Positions 47,122-56,225 of a stretch of 64,000 bases of DNA are shown piece by piece. Source of the DNA: DATJGR01 sp963787045. Its GTDB lineage: Bacteria; Pseudomonadota; Gammaproteobacteria; Pseudomonadales; Azotimanducaceae. Made by a program: the position numbers and the translations under genes. The DNA lies in NCBI GenBank assembly GCA_963787045.1, contig CAWBBR010000010.1, positions 1 to 64,000 on the forward strand. Reading direction: 5' to 3'. The notes beneath the pieces are model-generated. The model had not been told where the DNA came from and made no database searches. It saw only the letters and a list, made by a program, of their open reading frames with translations. The first letter of the stretch is position 1, and every line of letters starts with the position of its first letter.

Positions 47122-48327
47122 ATGCCCGGTCCACTGGCCGGCTTTTCGGTACTCGATCTGTCGGCCATCGTTTCGGGGCCGCTGACCGGCGCGTTGCTGG
47201 CCGATCAAGGCGCTTCCGTCATCAAGGTGGAGCGCCTGGTCGGCGACATTCAGCGCCACGTCGGCAGCAGCCGGAACGGCTTTTCGGGTTTCTTTCACGT
47301 CATCAACCGCGGCAAGCGGTCGATTGCGCTCGACCTCGCTACGGACGAAGGTCGCGGCATCGTGGAAGCGTTGGCGCAACGCGCCGACGTGGTGATCCAG
47401 AACTTCCGGCCGGGCGTGATCACGCGCCTCGGCCTCGGCTACGAACGACTGAGCGCACTGAACCCGAAGCTCGTGTATCTGTCGATCAGCGGCTTCGGTC
47501 AGACCGGCCCGCGCGCCGGCGAGCGCGCCTACGATCCGATCATCCAGTTCTACTCGGGCATCGCCGCCACGCAAGGCCGCATCCATCTCGAACATCCGGA
47601 TCAGCCCGAGCAGGTGAATCAGCTGATTCTCGACAAGCTGACGGCGTACACCGGCTTCCAGGCAATTACCGCCGCGCTGCTGGAGCGATCGAAGAGCGGC
47701 GCCGGCCAGCACATCGAGCTGTCGATGCTCGATACCGCGATCGCGTTTCTGTGGCCCGATACGGCCGCCGATCTCATCCTGCAGGGCGACGGCGTCGATG
47801 CACGTCCACCGGTCGGGGCATCGGGCAACGTCGCGGAGTATCGCGACGGATGGGCCACCACCATGACGCTGTCGGACGACGAGTTCCACGGCATGTGCCG
47901 CGCGCTCGGTTGCGACCACGTCGGCGACGATCCGCGCTTCGCGACTTTGACGGCTCGTCAGCGGAACCGTCCGGCGCTGATCGAAGTGTTGCGCGGCGAG
48001 ATGGCAGCGGCATCGAGAAAGCTCTCGCTCGCCGAAGCGGCCGAGCGATTCGCGGCCGAAGACGTGCCGTTCGCCCGGGCGCGACGTCTGACCGAGCTGC
48101 ACGAAGATCCGCAGATCGCACACAATCAGGTGTTCAGCACGCTCGAGCATCCAACCGCCGGCACGCTCCGCCACGCGCGGCCCGCGCCGCGATTCGGTCG
48201 AACGCCGGCGGCGCCCGGCGGTCCCGCACCGGTGTCGGGCCAGCATACGCGCGAGATCCTCGCCGAACTCGGTCTCGGCGATCGCACCGAAGACTGGCTC
48301 GCGCGCGGCATCGTCGCAGCGCCATGA
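47122..48327 (+). CDS. CaiB/BaiF family CoA transferase
   Basis: About 401 residues from ATG 47122 (MPGPLAGFSVLDLSAIVSGP); GTG 47113, overlapping the previous stop, is also possible. VIKVERLVGDIQRHVG and ADVVIQNFRPGVITRLGLGY are family III CoA-transferase blocks, with the catalytic Asp expected near DKLTAYTGFQAI. It moves CoA from an acyl-CoA to a free acid, saving ATP during catabolism. Second gene of the operon. Confidence 0.88.
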   Translation: MPGPLAGFSVLDLSAIVSGPLTGALLADQGASVIKVERLVGDIQRHVGSSRNGFSGFFHVINRGKRSIALDLATDEGRGIVEALAQRADVVIQNFRPGVITRLGLGYERLSALNPKLVYLSISGFGQTGPRAGERAYDPIIQFYSGIAATQGRIHLEHPDQPEQVNQLILDKLTAYTGFQAITAALLERSKSGAGQHIELSMLDTAIAFLWPDTAADLILQGDGVDARPPVGASGNVAEYRDGWATTMTLSDDEFHGMCRALGCDHVGDDPRFATLTARQRNRPALIEVLRGEMAAASRKLSLAEAAERFAAEDVPFARARRLTELHEDPQIAHNQVFSTLEHPTAGTLRHARPAPRFGRTPAAPGGPAPVSGQHTREILAELGLGDRTEDWLARGIVAAP

Positions 48328-48367
48328 ACGCGCCAGTGCACATGGCATTCGAGAATCAGGAGTCATC

Positions 48368-49462
48368 ATGAATTTCGGCTTTACCGAAGAACAGGAGCTG
48401 CTGCGCGATCAGGTGCGGCGCTTCATGCAGGACGCGTGTCCGATGAGCGAAGTGCGGACGCTGATGAAGAGCGCCACCGGGACCTCCCCTTCGTTGTGGC
48501 GTCAGGCCGCGGAGCTCGGCTGGCTGGGTCTCATCATTCCCGAACGGTTCGGCGGCATCGGTCTCAAGTGGGTCGACCTTACCGTGGTACTCGAGGAAAC
48601 CGGACGCGGGCTGTGTCCGCTGCCGATCATTTCGCAGACGCTCGCCGCGGCAGCGCTGTTGCGCTGCGGTAGCGACGCGCAGAAACAGAAATTACTGCCT
48701 GCGCTCGGCGATGGCAGCCGCGTCGGCACGCTCGCGCTGTACGACGAACCGAACTGGGTACATCCCGATGCGGTGAAGCTGACGCTGGACGGTGGGCGCC
48801 TCAAAGGAACCAAGCCGTTCGTGGCCGACGCCGGCGCCGCGGATCTGTTCATCGTCGCGTGTCGCAGTGGCGACGAATTCAAGCTGGCGATCGTCGATCG
48901 CAACGCGCCCGGCGTCAGCGTGGCGGTGCAGCCGATGATGGACGAGACGAAGCGCATCGGTACGTTGACGCTCGACGTCGCGTTGACCGACGCGCAGCTG
49001 ATGCCGCTCACGGTGGACGATCTCGCGTTCTTGTCCGATTGCGGCGCCGTCGCGGTGACGGCCGAGTCGGTCGGCGCCGCGGAAGCGGCACTCGCGATCA
49101 CCACCGCGTACGCGAAGGATCGCATCCAGTTCGGCAGCCCGATCGGAAAGTACCAGGGCGTAAAGCACCGGCTGGCCGAGATGTTCGTCGACATCGAGTC
49201 GTTCAAGTCTTTGTCGTATTACGCGGCGTGGACGGTGGACGATGCACCGGCCGAACTCCCCCGCGCCGCGTCGTTGGCGAAGGCATACGCGAGCGACGCG
49301 TTCGCGCGGATCGGCATCGACGGCGTGCAGTTGCATGGCGCCATCGGCTTTACCGCCGAGTACGACATTCAACTGTTTCTGAAACGATCGAAATGGGCGC
49401 GCCCGATGTTCGGCGATTCCGACCACCACTACGAACGCGTCGCAGCGTTGGGAGGCTTGTAA
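48368..49462 (+). CDS. acyl-CoA dehydrogenase, short subunit type
   Basis: 364 residues. MNFGFTEEQELLRDQVRRFM, then LGLIIPERFGGIGLKWVDL and FGSPIGKYQGVKHRLAEMFVD are acyl-CoA dehydrogenase blocks; the C-terminus reads QLHGAIGFTAEYDIQLFLKR. Shorter than usual and lacking an obvious acidic FAD-side GGT-E-I signature. It overlaps the next acyl-CoA dehydrogenase by one base (TAATG). In steroid-degrading bacteria such neighbours form alpha2-beta2 dehydrogenases. Confidence 0.83.
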   Translation: MNFGFTEEQELLRDQVRRFMQDACPMSEVRTLMKSATGTSPSLWRQAAELGWLGLIIPERFGGIGLKWVDLTVVLEETGRGLCPLPIISQTLAAAALLRCGSDAQKQKLLPALGDGSRVGTLALYDEPNWVHPDAVKLTLDGGRLKGTKPFVADAGAADLFIVACRSGDEFKLAIVDRNAPGVSVAVQPMMDETKRIGTLTLDVALTDAQLMPLTVDDLAFLSDCGAVAVTAESVGAAEAALAITTAYAKDRIQFGSPIGKYQGVKHRLAEMFVDIESFKSLSYYAAWTVDDAPAELPRAASLAKAYASDAFARIGIDGVQLHGAIGFTAEYDIQLFLKRSKWARPMFGDSDHHYERVAALGGL

Positions 49463-50640
49463 TGGATTTCGAATTTTCGACGAAAGAGCAGGCGTTTCGC
49501 GACGAAGTGCGCGCGTTCATCAAGGACAACCTGCCGCCTGCGAAGCAGCGCAACAGCGACTTCCTCACCAACTGGCTGACCAAGGTGCGCGAGAAGCGCT
49601 GGGTGGGATTCGCGTGGCCGAAGGACGTCGGCGGTGCCGACGGCTCCATCGCGGAGCAGGCGATCCTCAAAGAGGAGATGGCACTGGCGAAAGCGCCGCC
49701 GCTCGGTACGTCGTTCATGGGTCTCGCGTGGGTCGGCCCGGGAATCATTCAATACGGCACTCCGGAACAGAAGAAGCGCTTCATCCCCGACATCCTCGAT
49801 TCGAAAGTCAGCTGGTGCACCGGCTATTCCGAACCGAACTACGGCAGCGACCTCGCATCGATCCAGACGAAAGGCGTGCGTCAGGGCGACCATTACCTGG
49901 TCAATGGACAGAAGATCTGGACCACCGGCGCGCCGTGGGCCGACTGGATCATCCTGCTGGTGCGCACCGACTTCGCGCCGAAAGTGAAACACGACGGCAT
50001 CACCTGCCTGCTCGTGGACATGAAGACGCCCGGCGTGGAAGTGCGCCCGATCGAGAACATGGCCGGCGACCGCCACTTCGCCGAGGTGTTCTTCACCGAC
50101 GTCAAGGTGCCGGTTGCGAATCGTCTCGGCGAGGAAGGCAAAGGCTGGTCGGTAACCGTTTCGGCGCTGGCGAACGAACGCTCCAGCATCGGTGAAGTGA
50201 CGCAGATGTTCGAAAAGCTCGACACGCTGAAAGCGCTGGTGAAGAACACACGGCGCAACGGCAAGCCGGCGGCGCAGCACCCGGCGGTACGCCGGAAAAT
50301 CGCCGAGTTCGACGTGAAGATCGCCGCGATGAAATACAACGGCTTGCGCTATCTGACGAAACAGCTGAAAGGCGAACCGCTATCGAGCGAGACGTCAGTC
50401 AACAAGATGCACCGCGCCAGCCTCGAAGTGGAGATGGACGACTTTGCGGTGTCGCTGACGGGTCAGGCCGGTCTCGAACTGAAAGACGGTGCCGAAGCAG
50501 TCGATCGCGGCAAATGGGCGAAAGCTTCGCTCAACTGGCCGAACGTCGTCATCGGCGGCGGCACGCCGAACATTCAGCGCAACATCATCGCGGAGCGAAT
50601 TCTGGGATTGCCGAAAGACGCCAGCGACAATTCGTTTTAA
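49462..50640 (+). CDS. acyl-CoA dehydrogenase, long subunit type
   Basis: 392 residues. MDFEFSTKEQAFRDEVRAFI start, FAWPKDVGGADGSIAEQAIL, CTGYSEPNYGSDLASIQTKG and YLVNGQKIWTTGAPWADW in the core, and IGGGTPNIQRNIIAERILG at the end. FAD-dependent dehydrogenation of an acyl-CoA; likely partner of the preceding gene in a heteromeric enzyme. Last gene of the operon; its stop overlaps the convergent sulfotransferase by four bases. Confidence 0.87.
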   Translation: MDFEFSTKEQAFRDEVRAFIKDNLPPAKQRNSDFLTNWLTKVREKRWVGFAWPKDVGGADGSIAEQAILKEEMALAKAPPLGTSFMGLAWVGPGIIQYGTPEQKKRFIPDILDSKVSWCTGYSEPNYGSDLASIQTKGVRQGDHYLVNGQKIWTTGAPWADWIILLVRTDFAPKVKHDGITCLLVDMKTPGVEVRPIENMAGDRHFAEVFFTDVKVPVANRLGEEGKGWSVTVSALANERSSIGEVTQMFEKLDTLKALVKNTRRNGKPAAQHPAVRRKIAEFDVKIAAMKYNGLRYLTKQLKGEPLSSETSVNKMHRASLEVEMDDFAVSLTGQAGLELKDGAEAVDRGKWAKASLNWPNVVIGGGTPNIQRNIIAERILGLPKDASDNSF

Positions 50641-51389
50641 CGAGCTGGTTCCACCAATTCGGATGAGGGGAGCATCTTCTCGGCGTTCGCGCATCGCGAC
50701 TGAACGTCGTGCGCTTCCAGATACGGCAACAGTTCCGCGTAGTTTTCGATCAGTTCACCGTATCCTCGATCGACTGTCTTTCTGAGACTGATACTGCGGG
50801 GCTCGAATGGTCCCAGGCCGAGGAACCTCGACAGCTTTTCTGCCGTCGATGCCCAGTTTCCCTCGTGCTCGAGATCGTCTTCGTAGCACACGTCTAGATG
50901 GCGAATGTGCTTGATCAGATCCATTTCCCTCGACCGCCACCGATCTCGAATCGCGATCTCGCGCTGCAGTTGTGCCACGCTGACAACGATACGATTCGCG
51001 GGCGACGCATCGTCACCGCGGCGATGCCAACGTTGCGTGCGTTCGGCGATGATGTTCGACAGCGACTGACGCGCGATATTCCTCCGGTAAACGTGTATGA
51101 ACTTCCACCCGCCGAATGCCATGACCTTCATCATCAGGCGCGCGCGCGGCAGGTGATAGAACAGCAGTTTGAATCCGTAGGCCTTCCTCGCCACGCGACG
51201 CCGAAGATAGTTGAGATACGGTATAGGAAACATCTTGACGAACTTGGACAACGCACCGTGGCCGATTCGACCGGCCTCTTCGTTGAACAGTTCTCCGTCA
51301 CAGTGGACGTCCGGGTGTGTATTGATCAACTCCACGAGAAGCGTGCTGCCCGACCGTGATTGTCCATAGATTACGAACTTTCCAGACAT
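50637..51389 (-). CDS. sulfotransferase
   Basis: 250 residues from ATG 51389. KFVIYGQSRSGSTLLVELIN is the 5'-phosphosulfate loop that binds PAPS, and GGWKFIHVYRRNIARQSLSN the 3'-phosphate site. CYEDDLEHEGNWASTAEKLS with LGLGP is typical of the later sulfotransferase region. It moves sulfate to an alcohol or amine of a sugar, lipid or peptide. Last gene of a minus-strand unit with two nucleotidyltransferase-like genes and a glycosyltransferase. Confidence 0.83.
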   Translation of the reverse strand: MSGKFVIYGQSRSGSTLLVELINTHPDVHCDGELFNEEAGRIGHGALSKFVKMFPIPYLNYLRRRVARKAYGFKLLFYHLPRARLMMKVMAFGGWKFIHVYRRNIARQSLSNIIAERTQRWHRRGDDASPANRIVVSVAQLQREIAIRDRWRSREMDLIKHIRHLDVCYEDDLEHEGNWASTAEKLSRFLGLGPFEPRSISLRKTVDRGYGELIENYAELLPYLEAHDVQSRCANAEKMLPSSELVEPAR

Positions 51390-52609
51390 CACTTCGTCCA
51401 GGGAATAGCAGTCCGACGTGCCAGCTTCCAAGCTGGAATCAAAAGGTAGTCGTGAAGGGGCACGGCCACGCGATAAAGCGGGTGCAACCACTTGGGCAGC
51501 GGCAGGCGCTCCATATGCAGTACAGACGGTGTAGTAGTGGTGCGCCAGAAATAGCGCCAACGATCGATGAGGCGCTCGCGCTGGCGAAACAGCATCGGCG
51601 AGAAGATGCTCGGAGAATCCGGCAAAAAGCGTCGCTGTCCAGGTGCGATTCTCCACGAGTTCACAACCGCGAGTGAGAGACGTGCAACGTCGCGGTCCGA
51701 TCGAATCGTCGCACACAGATCGCTCGGTACATCGGCGCCCAACAGTTCGGCCGCGAGAAATAGGCCAAGGTGAAGGATGCGGACTGTGCCCGTCTTCCGG
51801 GCCATTTCAGTCACCGCGGACCAATCGACGTCACGATGTGTCCTCATGCACTCCGCAACGTCGCACACCATCTGCAACCGCTCCCAACGGCCTTTTGCAC
51901 CGACGAGGCAATGCACCAGCAATGCATCTTCGGGGCCGAACACTCTCAGTGCGACACCGTTGAAGTTCCAGCGACCTGAACGTTGCCAGAATCCTTCGTA
52001 GTCCACCTCGAATGGATAGCGCTTCCCAGTCAACGACCAGTGAGGCTCCAGCGAAAATGCGCCGCGATGCAGCACGAACTCCTTGAACTCGGCGACGAAG
52101 TGATCGAACTGATCTGTCGTGAATTCACTCGAGTTGGCGTAGCCATCATCCTCCAACAGATCCAGGATCCGGGCCACATCACGGCGCCGTACCAGGAAGT
52201 CGAGGTCATTGAAGTTTCGCAGCGCAACCGAGCCGTAGAATTGTCCCGCAGCCACGGCACCCTTGTAGTTGATTATCTCGATCGATTGACTTTCGAACAG
52301 CTGAAACAGCCGCACGAGTTCGATCGCGAAAAGCTCGCTCTTCCAGGTGGTGATGCGCGAGCGAACGCGCATCGTCTCCATCACTCTCGTCGGAACGTCT
52401 GCGACTTTGATGGAGTTCAAGCTACGCAACACGAGCGGCGCGACATAGTGTCGCTCCAGCCGCGCGAGAAAATCCGGCCAGTCGAAGCCTCCGCGAATCA
52501 GCGACTCGATTCGCGCGGACTCTTCCGATCCAAACGTCGATCGGGCGGCCAGGCAAATGCAGGCGAGTTCAGGCCCACACTCGGTAATCAGCAGACCCAA
52601 GGAACTCAC
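51389..52609 (-). CDS. nucleotidyltransferase-fold protein (PF14907-like), active-type
   Basis: 406 residues, sharing one base with the sulfotransferase start (TGATG). Central region INYKGAVAAGQFYGSVALRN with the following NDLDFLV has the Gly-Ser (126-127) and two Asp (135, 137) expected of a nucleotidyltransferase active site. WERLQMVCDVAECM and the helical C-terminus fit the uncharacterised NTP_transf_5 family found beside HprK-related kinases and PqqD-like proteins. Substrate unknown. Confidence 0.72.
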   Translation of the reverse strand: MSSLGLLITECGPELACICLAARSTFGSEESARIESLIRGGFDWPDFLARLERHYVAPLVLRSLNSIKVADVPTRVMETMRVRSRITTWKSELFAIELVRLFQLFESQSIEIINYKGAVAAGQFYGSVALRNFNDLDFLVRRRDVARILDLLEDDGYANSSEFTTDQFDHFVAEFKEFVLHRGAFSLEPHWSLTGKRYPFEVDYEGFWQRSGRWNFNGVALRVFGPEDALLVHCLVGAKGRWERLQMVCDVAECMRTHRDVDWSAVTEMARKTGTVRILHLGLFLAAELLGADVPSDLCATIRSDRDVARLSLAVVNSWRIAPGQRRFLPDSPSIFSPMLFRQRERLIDRWRYFWRTTTTPSVLHMERLPLPKWLHPLYRVAVPLHDYLLIPAWKLARRTAIPWTK

Positions 52610-53838
52610 CTCTCCGCGTTACCGTTTGCGATCGCGCGATTCCGCCATCGTGTAAGCGAACGGCTCAGCATCGACGCGCCGAAATTCAGCGCGCGCGTCA
52701 GATAGTAGTGCGGCAATTTCCACAGCGGTGCGTTGTACCTCCAGCTCATGTATCGGGACGAAGGCAGCACCATGAATCTCACGAAACCGAGCGCAGTACT
52801 CCAGTTCGCCTGCGCCCATCCGTATGCCTTGCGCGGTGAAGCCGAGGTGTGAAGGATCGCTCCAAAGAGAGCCTCTCTTTGAACCGCATTCAAGGGACTA
52901 CGATCGGCAAGTTCACTCAGCGTAGTTTCAGGTATTCGCGCACCCAGGTTCTGCTTCATCCAGCGAAGGAACACCAGGAGTGGCAGCCCCAACCCCGAGC
53001 GCGTCGCCGTTTGCACGACAACGTTCCATGCGATAGCGGGGTTACGCTCGACAAGGTAGAACGCATCGCAGGCCCAACGCAAATTGGATCGAGACCGCGA
53101 GTAGATTGCATGGCCGAGCACGTGCACCAGACAGTCTTCAGGCGACAATATCTGTGCGCCACGCGCACCAAGCCCTACGGTTCGGAGCCTCCCGACGAAC
53201 TCCTCGAGGGGCAGATCGAAATGCGGCAGATACAAAGGCTTCGAGTGCAACGCCAACGGGAGGCCGGTGACGTGACGAAGGGATCTATGCCAGGCATCGC
53301 CGGAGCCTGCTTGTTCAGCTGCGAATCGTCCTGACGACAGCACCGTGCCCGCATGCCGCATCTGTGATGCCTCGATCCACAGATCGATCGCGTGGTTGTG
53401 TCGGCGTGAAGGCTGCGGATATGCACTTGCGGATACCGCGCCGCCCTTCAGCAATACACACGATACTCCGCTCCCATCGAGAGCATCGAGCGCCTCGCAA
53501 AGTATCTCCAGATAGATCCGGTTGCGCAGAGCTTCTCGTACCGAAGCGACTCGAGCGTACGTATGGAAACTCCGGCCCGCATCGATGCCCAGTTCGGTCA
53601 ATCGTGATTCGACGAGCGGGAGCATTCCCTTGAGCCCGGTGCCATTGAGTTCGAAGAATCGCTTCGGATCGCCAACGGCAGCGACGAAGTCGCGCCACGC
53701 CTCCGATGCGGTGTCTGGCACACACATGCATGCTGCCAACAACAAACCGTGGGTGTGGGGGGGCAGCGCGTTCCGCAGCATGATGTCGTAGCGGGACGTT
53801 TCGGAAGACTTTGGGGACGAGCGTCGCCTCTTATTCAT
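52606..53838 (-). CDS. nucleotidyltransferase-fold protein, degenerate active site
   Basis: 410 residues, a paralogue of the downstream gene. The aligned region reads VLLKGGAVSASAYPQPSRRH then NHAIDLWI: Gly-Ser is replaced by Pro-Gln (141-142) and the first Asp by Ala150, while Asp152 remains. ILSPEDCLVHVLGHAIYS and LRWACDAFYLVER correspond to the neighbour's FGPEDALLVH and QMVCDVAE. It overlaps the downstream gene by four bases and the upstream glycosyltransferase by four. A regulatory or substrate-binding subunit is plausible. Confidence 0.68.
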   Translation of the reverse strand: MNKRRRSSPKSSETSRYDIMLRNALPPHTHGLLLAACMCVPDTASEAWRDFVAAVGDPKRFFELNGTGLKGMLPLVESRLTELGIDAGRSFHTYARVASVREALRNRIYLEILCEALDALDGSGVSCVLLKGGAVSASAYPQPSRRHNHAIDLWIEASQMRHAGTVLSSGRFAAEQAGSGDAWHRSLRHVTGLPLALHSKPLYLPHFDLPLEEFVGRLRTVGLGARGAQILSPEDCLVHVLGHAIYSRSRSNLRWACDAFYLVERNPAIAWNVVVQTATRSGLGLPLLVFLRWMKQNLGARIPETTLSELADRSPLNAVQREALFGAILHTSASPRKAYGWAQANWSTALGFVRFMVLPSSRYMSWRYNAPLWKLPHYYLTRALNFGASMLSRSLTRWRNRAIANGNAER

Positions 53839-54515
53839 GTTCTAGATTGCCGGCGACGTGCAATACGCGCTCGTGCAATCGCGAGCAGTTCGAGTTCACC
53901 TTCGGCATTGCGATAGTGGCTCATGTTCGCGTCATGAATGCGCCGATCCACGAGGACATCTGGCAGTGATTCGACCACGCGACCCGCGTCCGTGGCTCGG
54001 AGCACGAATTCATGAAGATCGCGGTGCCTCAACGATGGGTCAAGCAAGCCGATCTCGGCAAACAGCGACCGGCGCGCGACAAACGACGAACCAAGGTTGG
54101 GCTCTGGTGCAGCGTTAAATGGAAGACTGGCGTCTGCATCGGTAGAAACGAAATTGCACATATGCCCGGAGCAGATCGACAACGTCGGGTTCGCATCGAA
54201 CCGTGCAACCTGTACCGCGATTTTGTCCGGTCGCCATATGTCGTCCGCGTCGAGAAAAGCGACCAAGTCGCCTGACGAACGATTCACTCCTGCATTCCGT
54301 GCGCTCGATGGCCCCGCGTTGGGTTGATATACATATACGACACGCGAGCCGAAAGTCTCCGCGACACCTTTGGTCGCATCAGTCGATCCGTCGTCGACGA
54401 TGATGATTTCGAATACTGGGTAACCCTGCGAACACGCGGACGAGATCGCTTCTGCGAGATACCGTTCGCCGTTGAAGACGGGGATGACACAGCTCACGCG
54501 AGTGGTTGTTCGCAT
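53835..54515 (-). CDS. family 2 glycosyltransferase
   Basis: 226 residues from ATG 54515. VSCVIPVFNGERYLAEAISS, IIIVDDGSTDATKGVAE and GDLVAFLDADDIWRPDKIA are GT-A fold blocks, with the DADD metal/nucleotide motif. Short for the family, ending soon after the acceptor-side helix. It opens the minus-strand unit, divergent from the HprK-related gene with only 63 bases between, so promoters overlap. Confidence 0.82.
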   Translation of the reverse strand: MRTTTRVSCVIPVFNGERYLAEAISSACSQGYPVFEIIIVDDGSTDATKGVAETFGSRVVYVYQPNAGPSSARNAGVNRSSGDLVAFLDADDIWRPDKIAVQVARFDANPTLSICSGHMCNFVSTDADASLPFNAAPEPNLGSSFVARRSLFAEIGLLDPSLRHRDLHEFVLRATDAGRVVESLPDVLVDRRIHDANMSHYRNAEGELELLAIARARIARRRQSRT

Positions 54516-54578
54516 GCGTGGTACTGTGCCGCACCAGTTACAGGAAAGACGAGAAGTCTTTGTAATGTGTTGGTAATC

Positions 54579-55770
54579 ATGGGGGACCGCCGGTTCCGTT
54601 TTGTGACAGACTCCCGTTGGACTATCAACGGGTCCTTCGCGATGCCTCCCGTGGCGCATGATCCAAATGGCCAGATTCTCGCGCCCGCGCAGGTCCCCTT
54701 TATGGGATTGGTCAGTTGCTTCGAGCGCGCGGCGGCAGCGCAACGCATTGATCAGTTTTGCCTGGCGATCGCAGGGCACGCAGTACGCGTGCGCGTCGTT
54801 GGTCAGGAGTGGGCGCACATCGTTGCGGCCGCGATGGGTCATCTGCGAACCGACGATCGTTACTTTCGGCCCGATCTCACCATCGACGTCTGGGATGTCC
54901 ACGCGACCGGCGTGCGCACCCTCGTCACAACGCGCATCTCGTGCACCGGCGCCACCAGTGCTGATGAAGAGTTCCGAAGACGGTTTCTTCATTGGTGAAG
55001 AACGACATCACGGTATGACGTGGCTGGATCGGCGCGGCAACCGAATCGTCGGCTTTGCCGATAGCGTCTCGCGCCTCAACCTGGATGAAAGGGCGAGGCC
55101 GTTCCACAAGATGCTCTCTGCATGGCTCGAAGACCGCGGCGCACAATTCATTCATGCGGGCCTCGTCCGGCATCGCGACAAAGGCATCCTCTTCGTAGGA
55201 AACGGGGGCGCAGGAAAGTCCACGTCCTCGATCGCCTGCCTGCGCGCCGGAATGGGATATCTTGGCGATGACTTCATCGGGCTTGGCGCCGAGGATGGCC
55301 ACTTCATCGGTCATGGCCTCTATGCGTCGTGTTTGCTCGACATGCACCACATCACTCGCTTCCCGGATCTTCGACGTCTCGGACACGCGCCGAACTACCC
55401 ACATGAAGAAAAGTACGTGCTTTACCTAACCGAAGCGTTTTCCGACCGGCTTCTCACCCGCAGCGGCATCGATGCAATCGCGCTGCCGCGCGTTGTCAAT
55501 TCCGAACTCACCACGTTTCGACCGGCCACCCAAGCTGAAACACTGAGGGCTATTGCGCCGACATCGGTCATGTATCTGCCACGGCCCACTCGTGCTGCTT
55601 TCGAGCGCCTGGTCAAGCTCGTGCAGGTCACGCCGAGTTACTGGCTGGAACTGGGCCGTCGCGTCGATCTCATTCCGGATGTGGTGCGCGACCTCGCGGA
55701 TCGCATCGACGACCATCGGAGCGAAACACACTCCCCAGGTATCCCTTCCACCGCATTGCGAGAGGCGTAG
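54579..55770 (+). CDS. HprK-related kinase, frameshifted
   Basis: N-terminal half from ATG 54579 (MGDRRFRFVTDSRWTINGSF) includes CLAIAGHAVRVRVVGQEWAH and DLTIDVWDVHATGVRT, typical of HprK-related kinase A. The C-terminal half is one base over: GFFIGEERHHGMTWLDRRGN, IHAGLVRHRDKGILFVGNGG with AGKST (Walker A), and MGYLGDDFIGLG (acidic strand). The frame changes between about 54950 and 54985; MKSSEDGFF at 54961 is an alternative separate start. Related kinases phosphorylate Ser on peptides in lasso-type maturation. Coupled to PqqD three bases downstream. Confidence 0.78.
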
Positions 55771-55772
55771 CC

Positions 55773-56207
55773 ATGCTGTCGTTATCGAGCTATCTGGCAC
55801 CCAATGAACAACAGGTAGCCGCAAAGGTCATGGATGGGGAAGCCATCCTCATCAACCTTGCGACGGGCACGTACTACAGTATGCCCGGGACCGGTGGCTT
55901 CATCTGGTCCTTGATCGAACGAAAGATATCCCTCAACGATATCGTTAGTGCACTGGCGACCAAGTACGATGCCGACCGCCAACAACTCGAAGCCGACGCA
56001 GCACGGCTGTGCCAGGAACTCAGTGACGAAGGATTGTTGACCATCGCCTCGATAGGGAACAGCGACGAACCGTTCGTTTCGGATTCAGACGGTCGTGAGC
56101 CCTATCAGTCTCCGACGCTCGAGAAATTCACCGACATGGCGGAAATGTTTGCACTGGACCCACCGCTCCCTGGGCTTGGTGCCAACGGTCCGGCGAAACG
56201 CACTTGA
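55773..56207 (+). CDS. PqqD-like peptide chaperone with leader-like C-terminal tail
   Basis: 144 residues. Residues 1-92 form a PqqD/RRE-type winged helix (DGEAILINLATGTYYSMPGT, WSLIERKISLNDIVSALATK, LCQELSDEGLL). PqqD-like domains bind leader peptides of modified peptides. After a linker, residues 109-131 read EPYQSPTLEKFTDMAEMFAL then DPP, a Y-x-x-P-x-L pattern resembling lasso-type leader peptides, ending LPGLGANGPAKRT. Three bases after the kinase gene. Confidence 0.78.
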   Translation: MLSLSSYLAPNEQQVAAKVMDGEAILINLATGTYYSMPGTGGFIWSLIERKISLNDIVSALATKYDADRQQLEADAARLCQELSDEGLLTIASIGNSDEPFVSDSDGREPYQSPTLEKFTDMAEMFALDPPLPGLGANGPAKRT

Positions 56208-56225
56208 GCCGCGCCCGCGCGAAGC

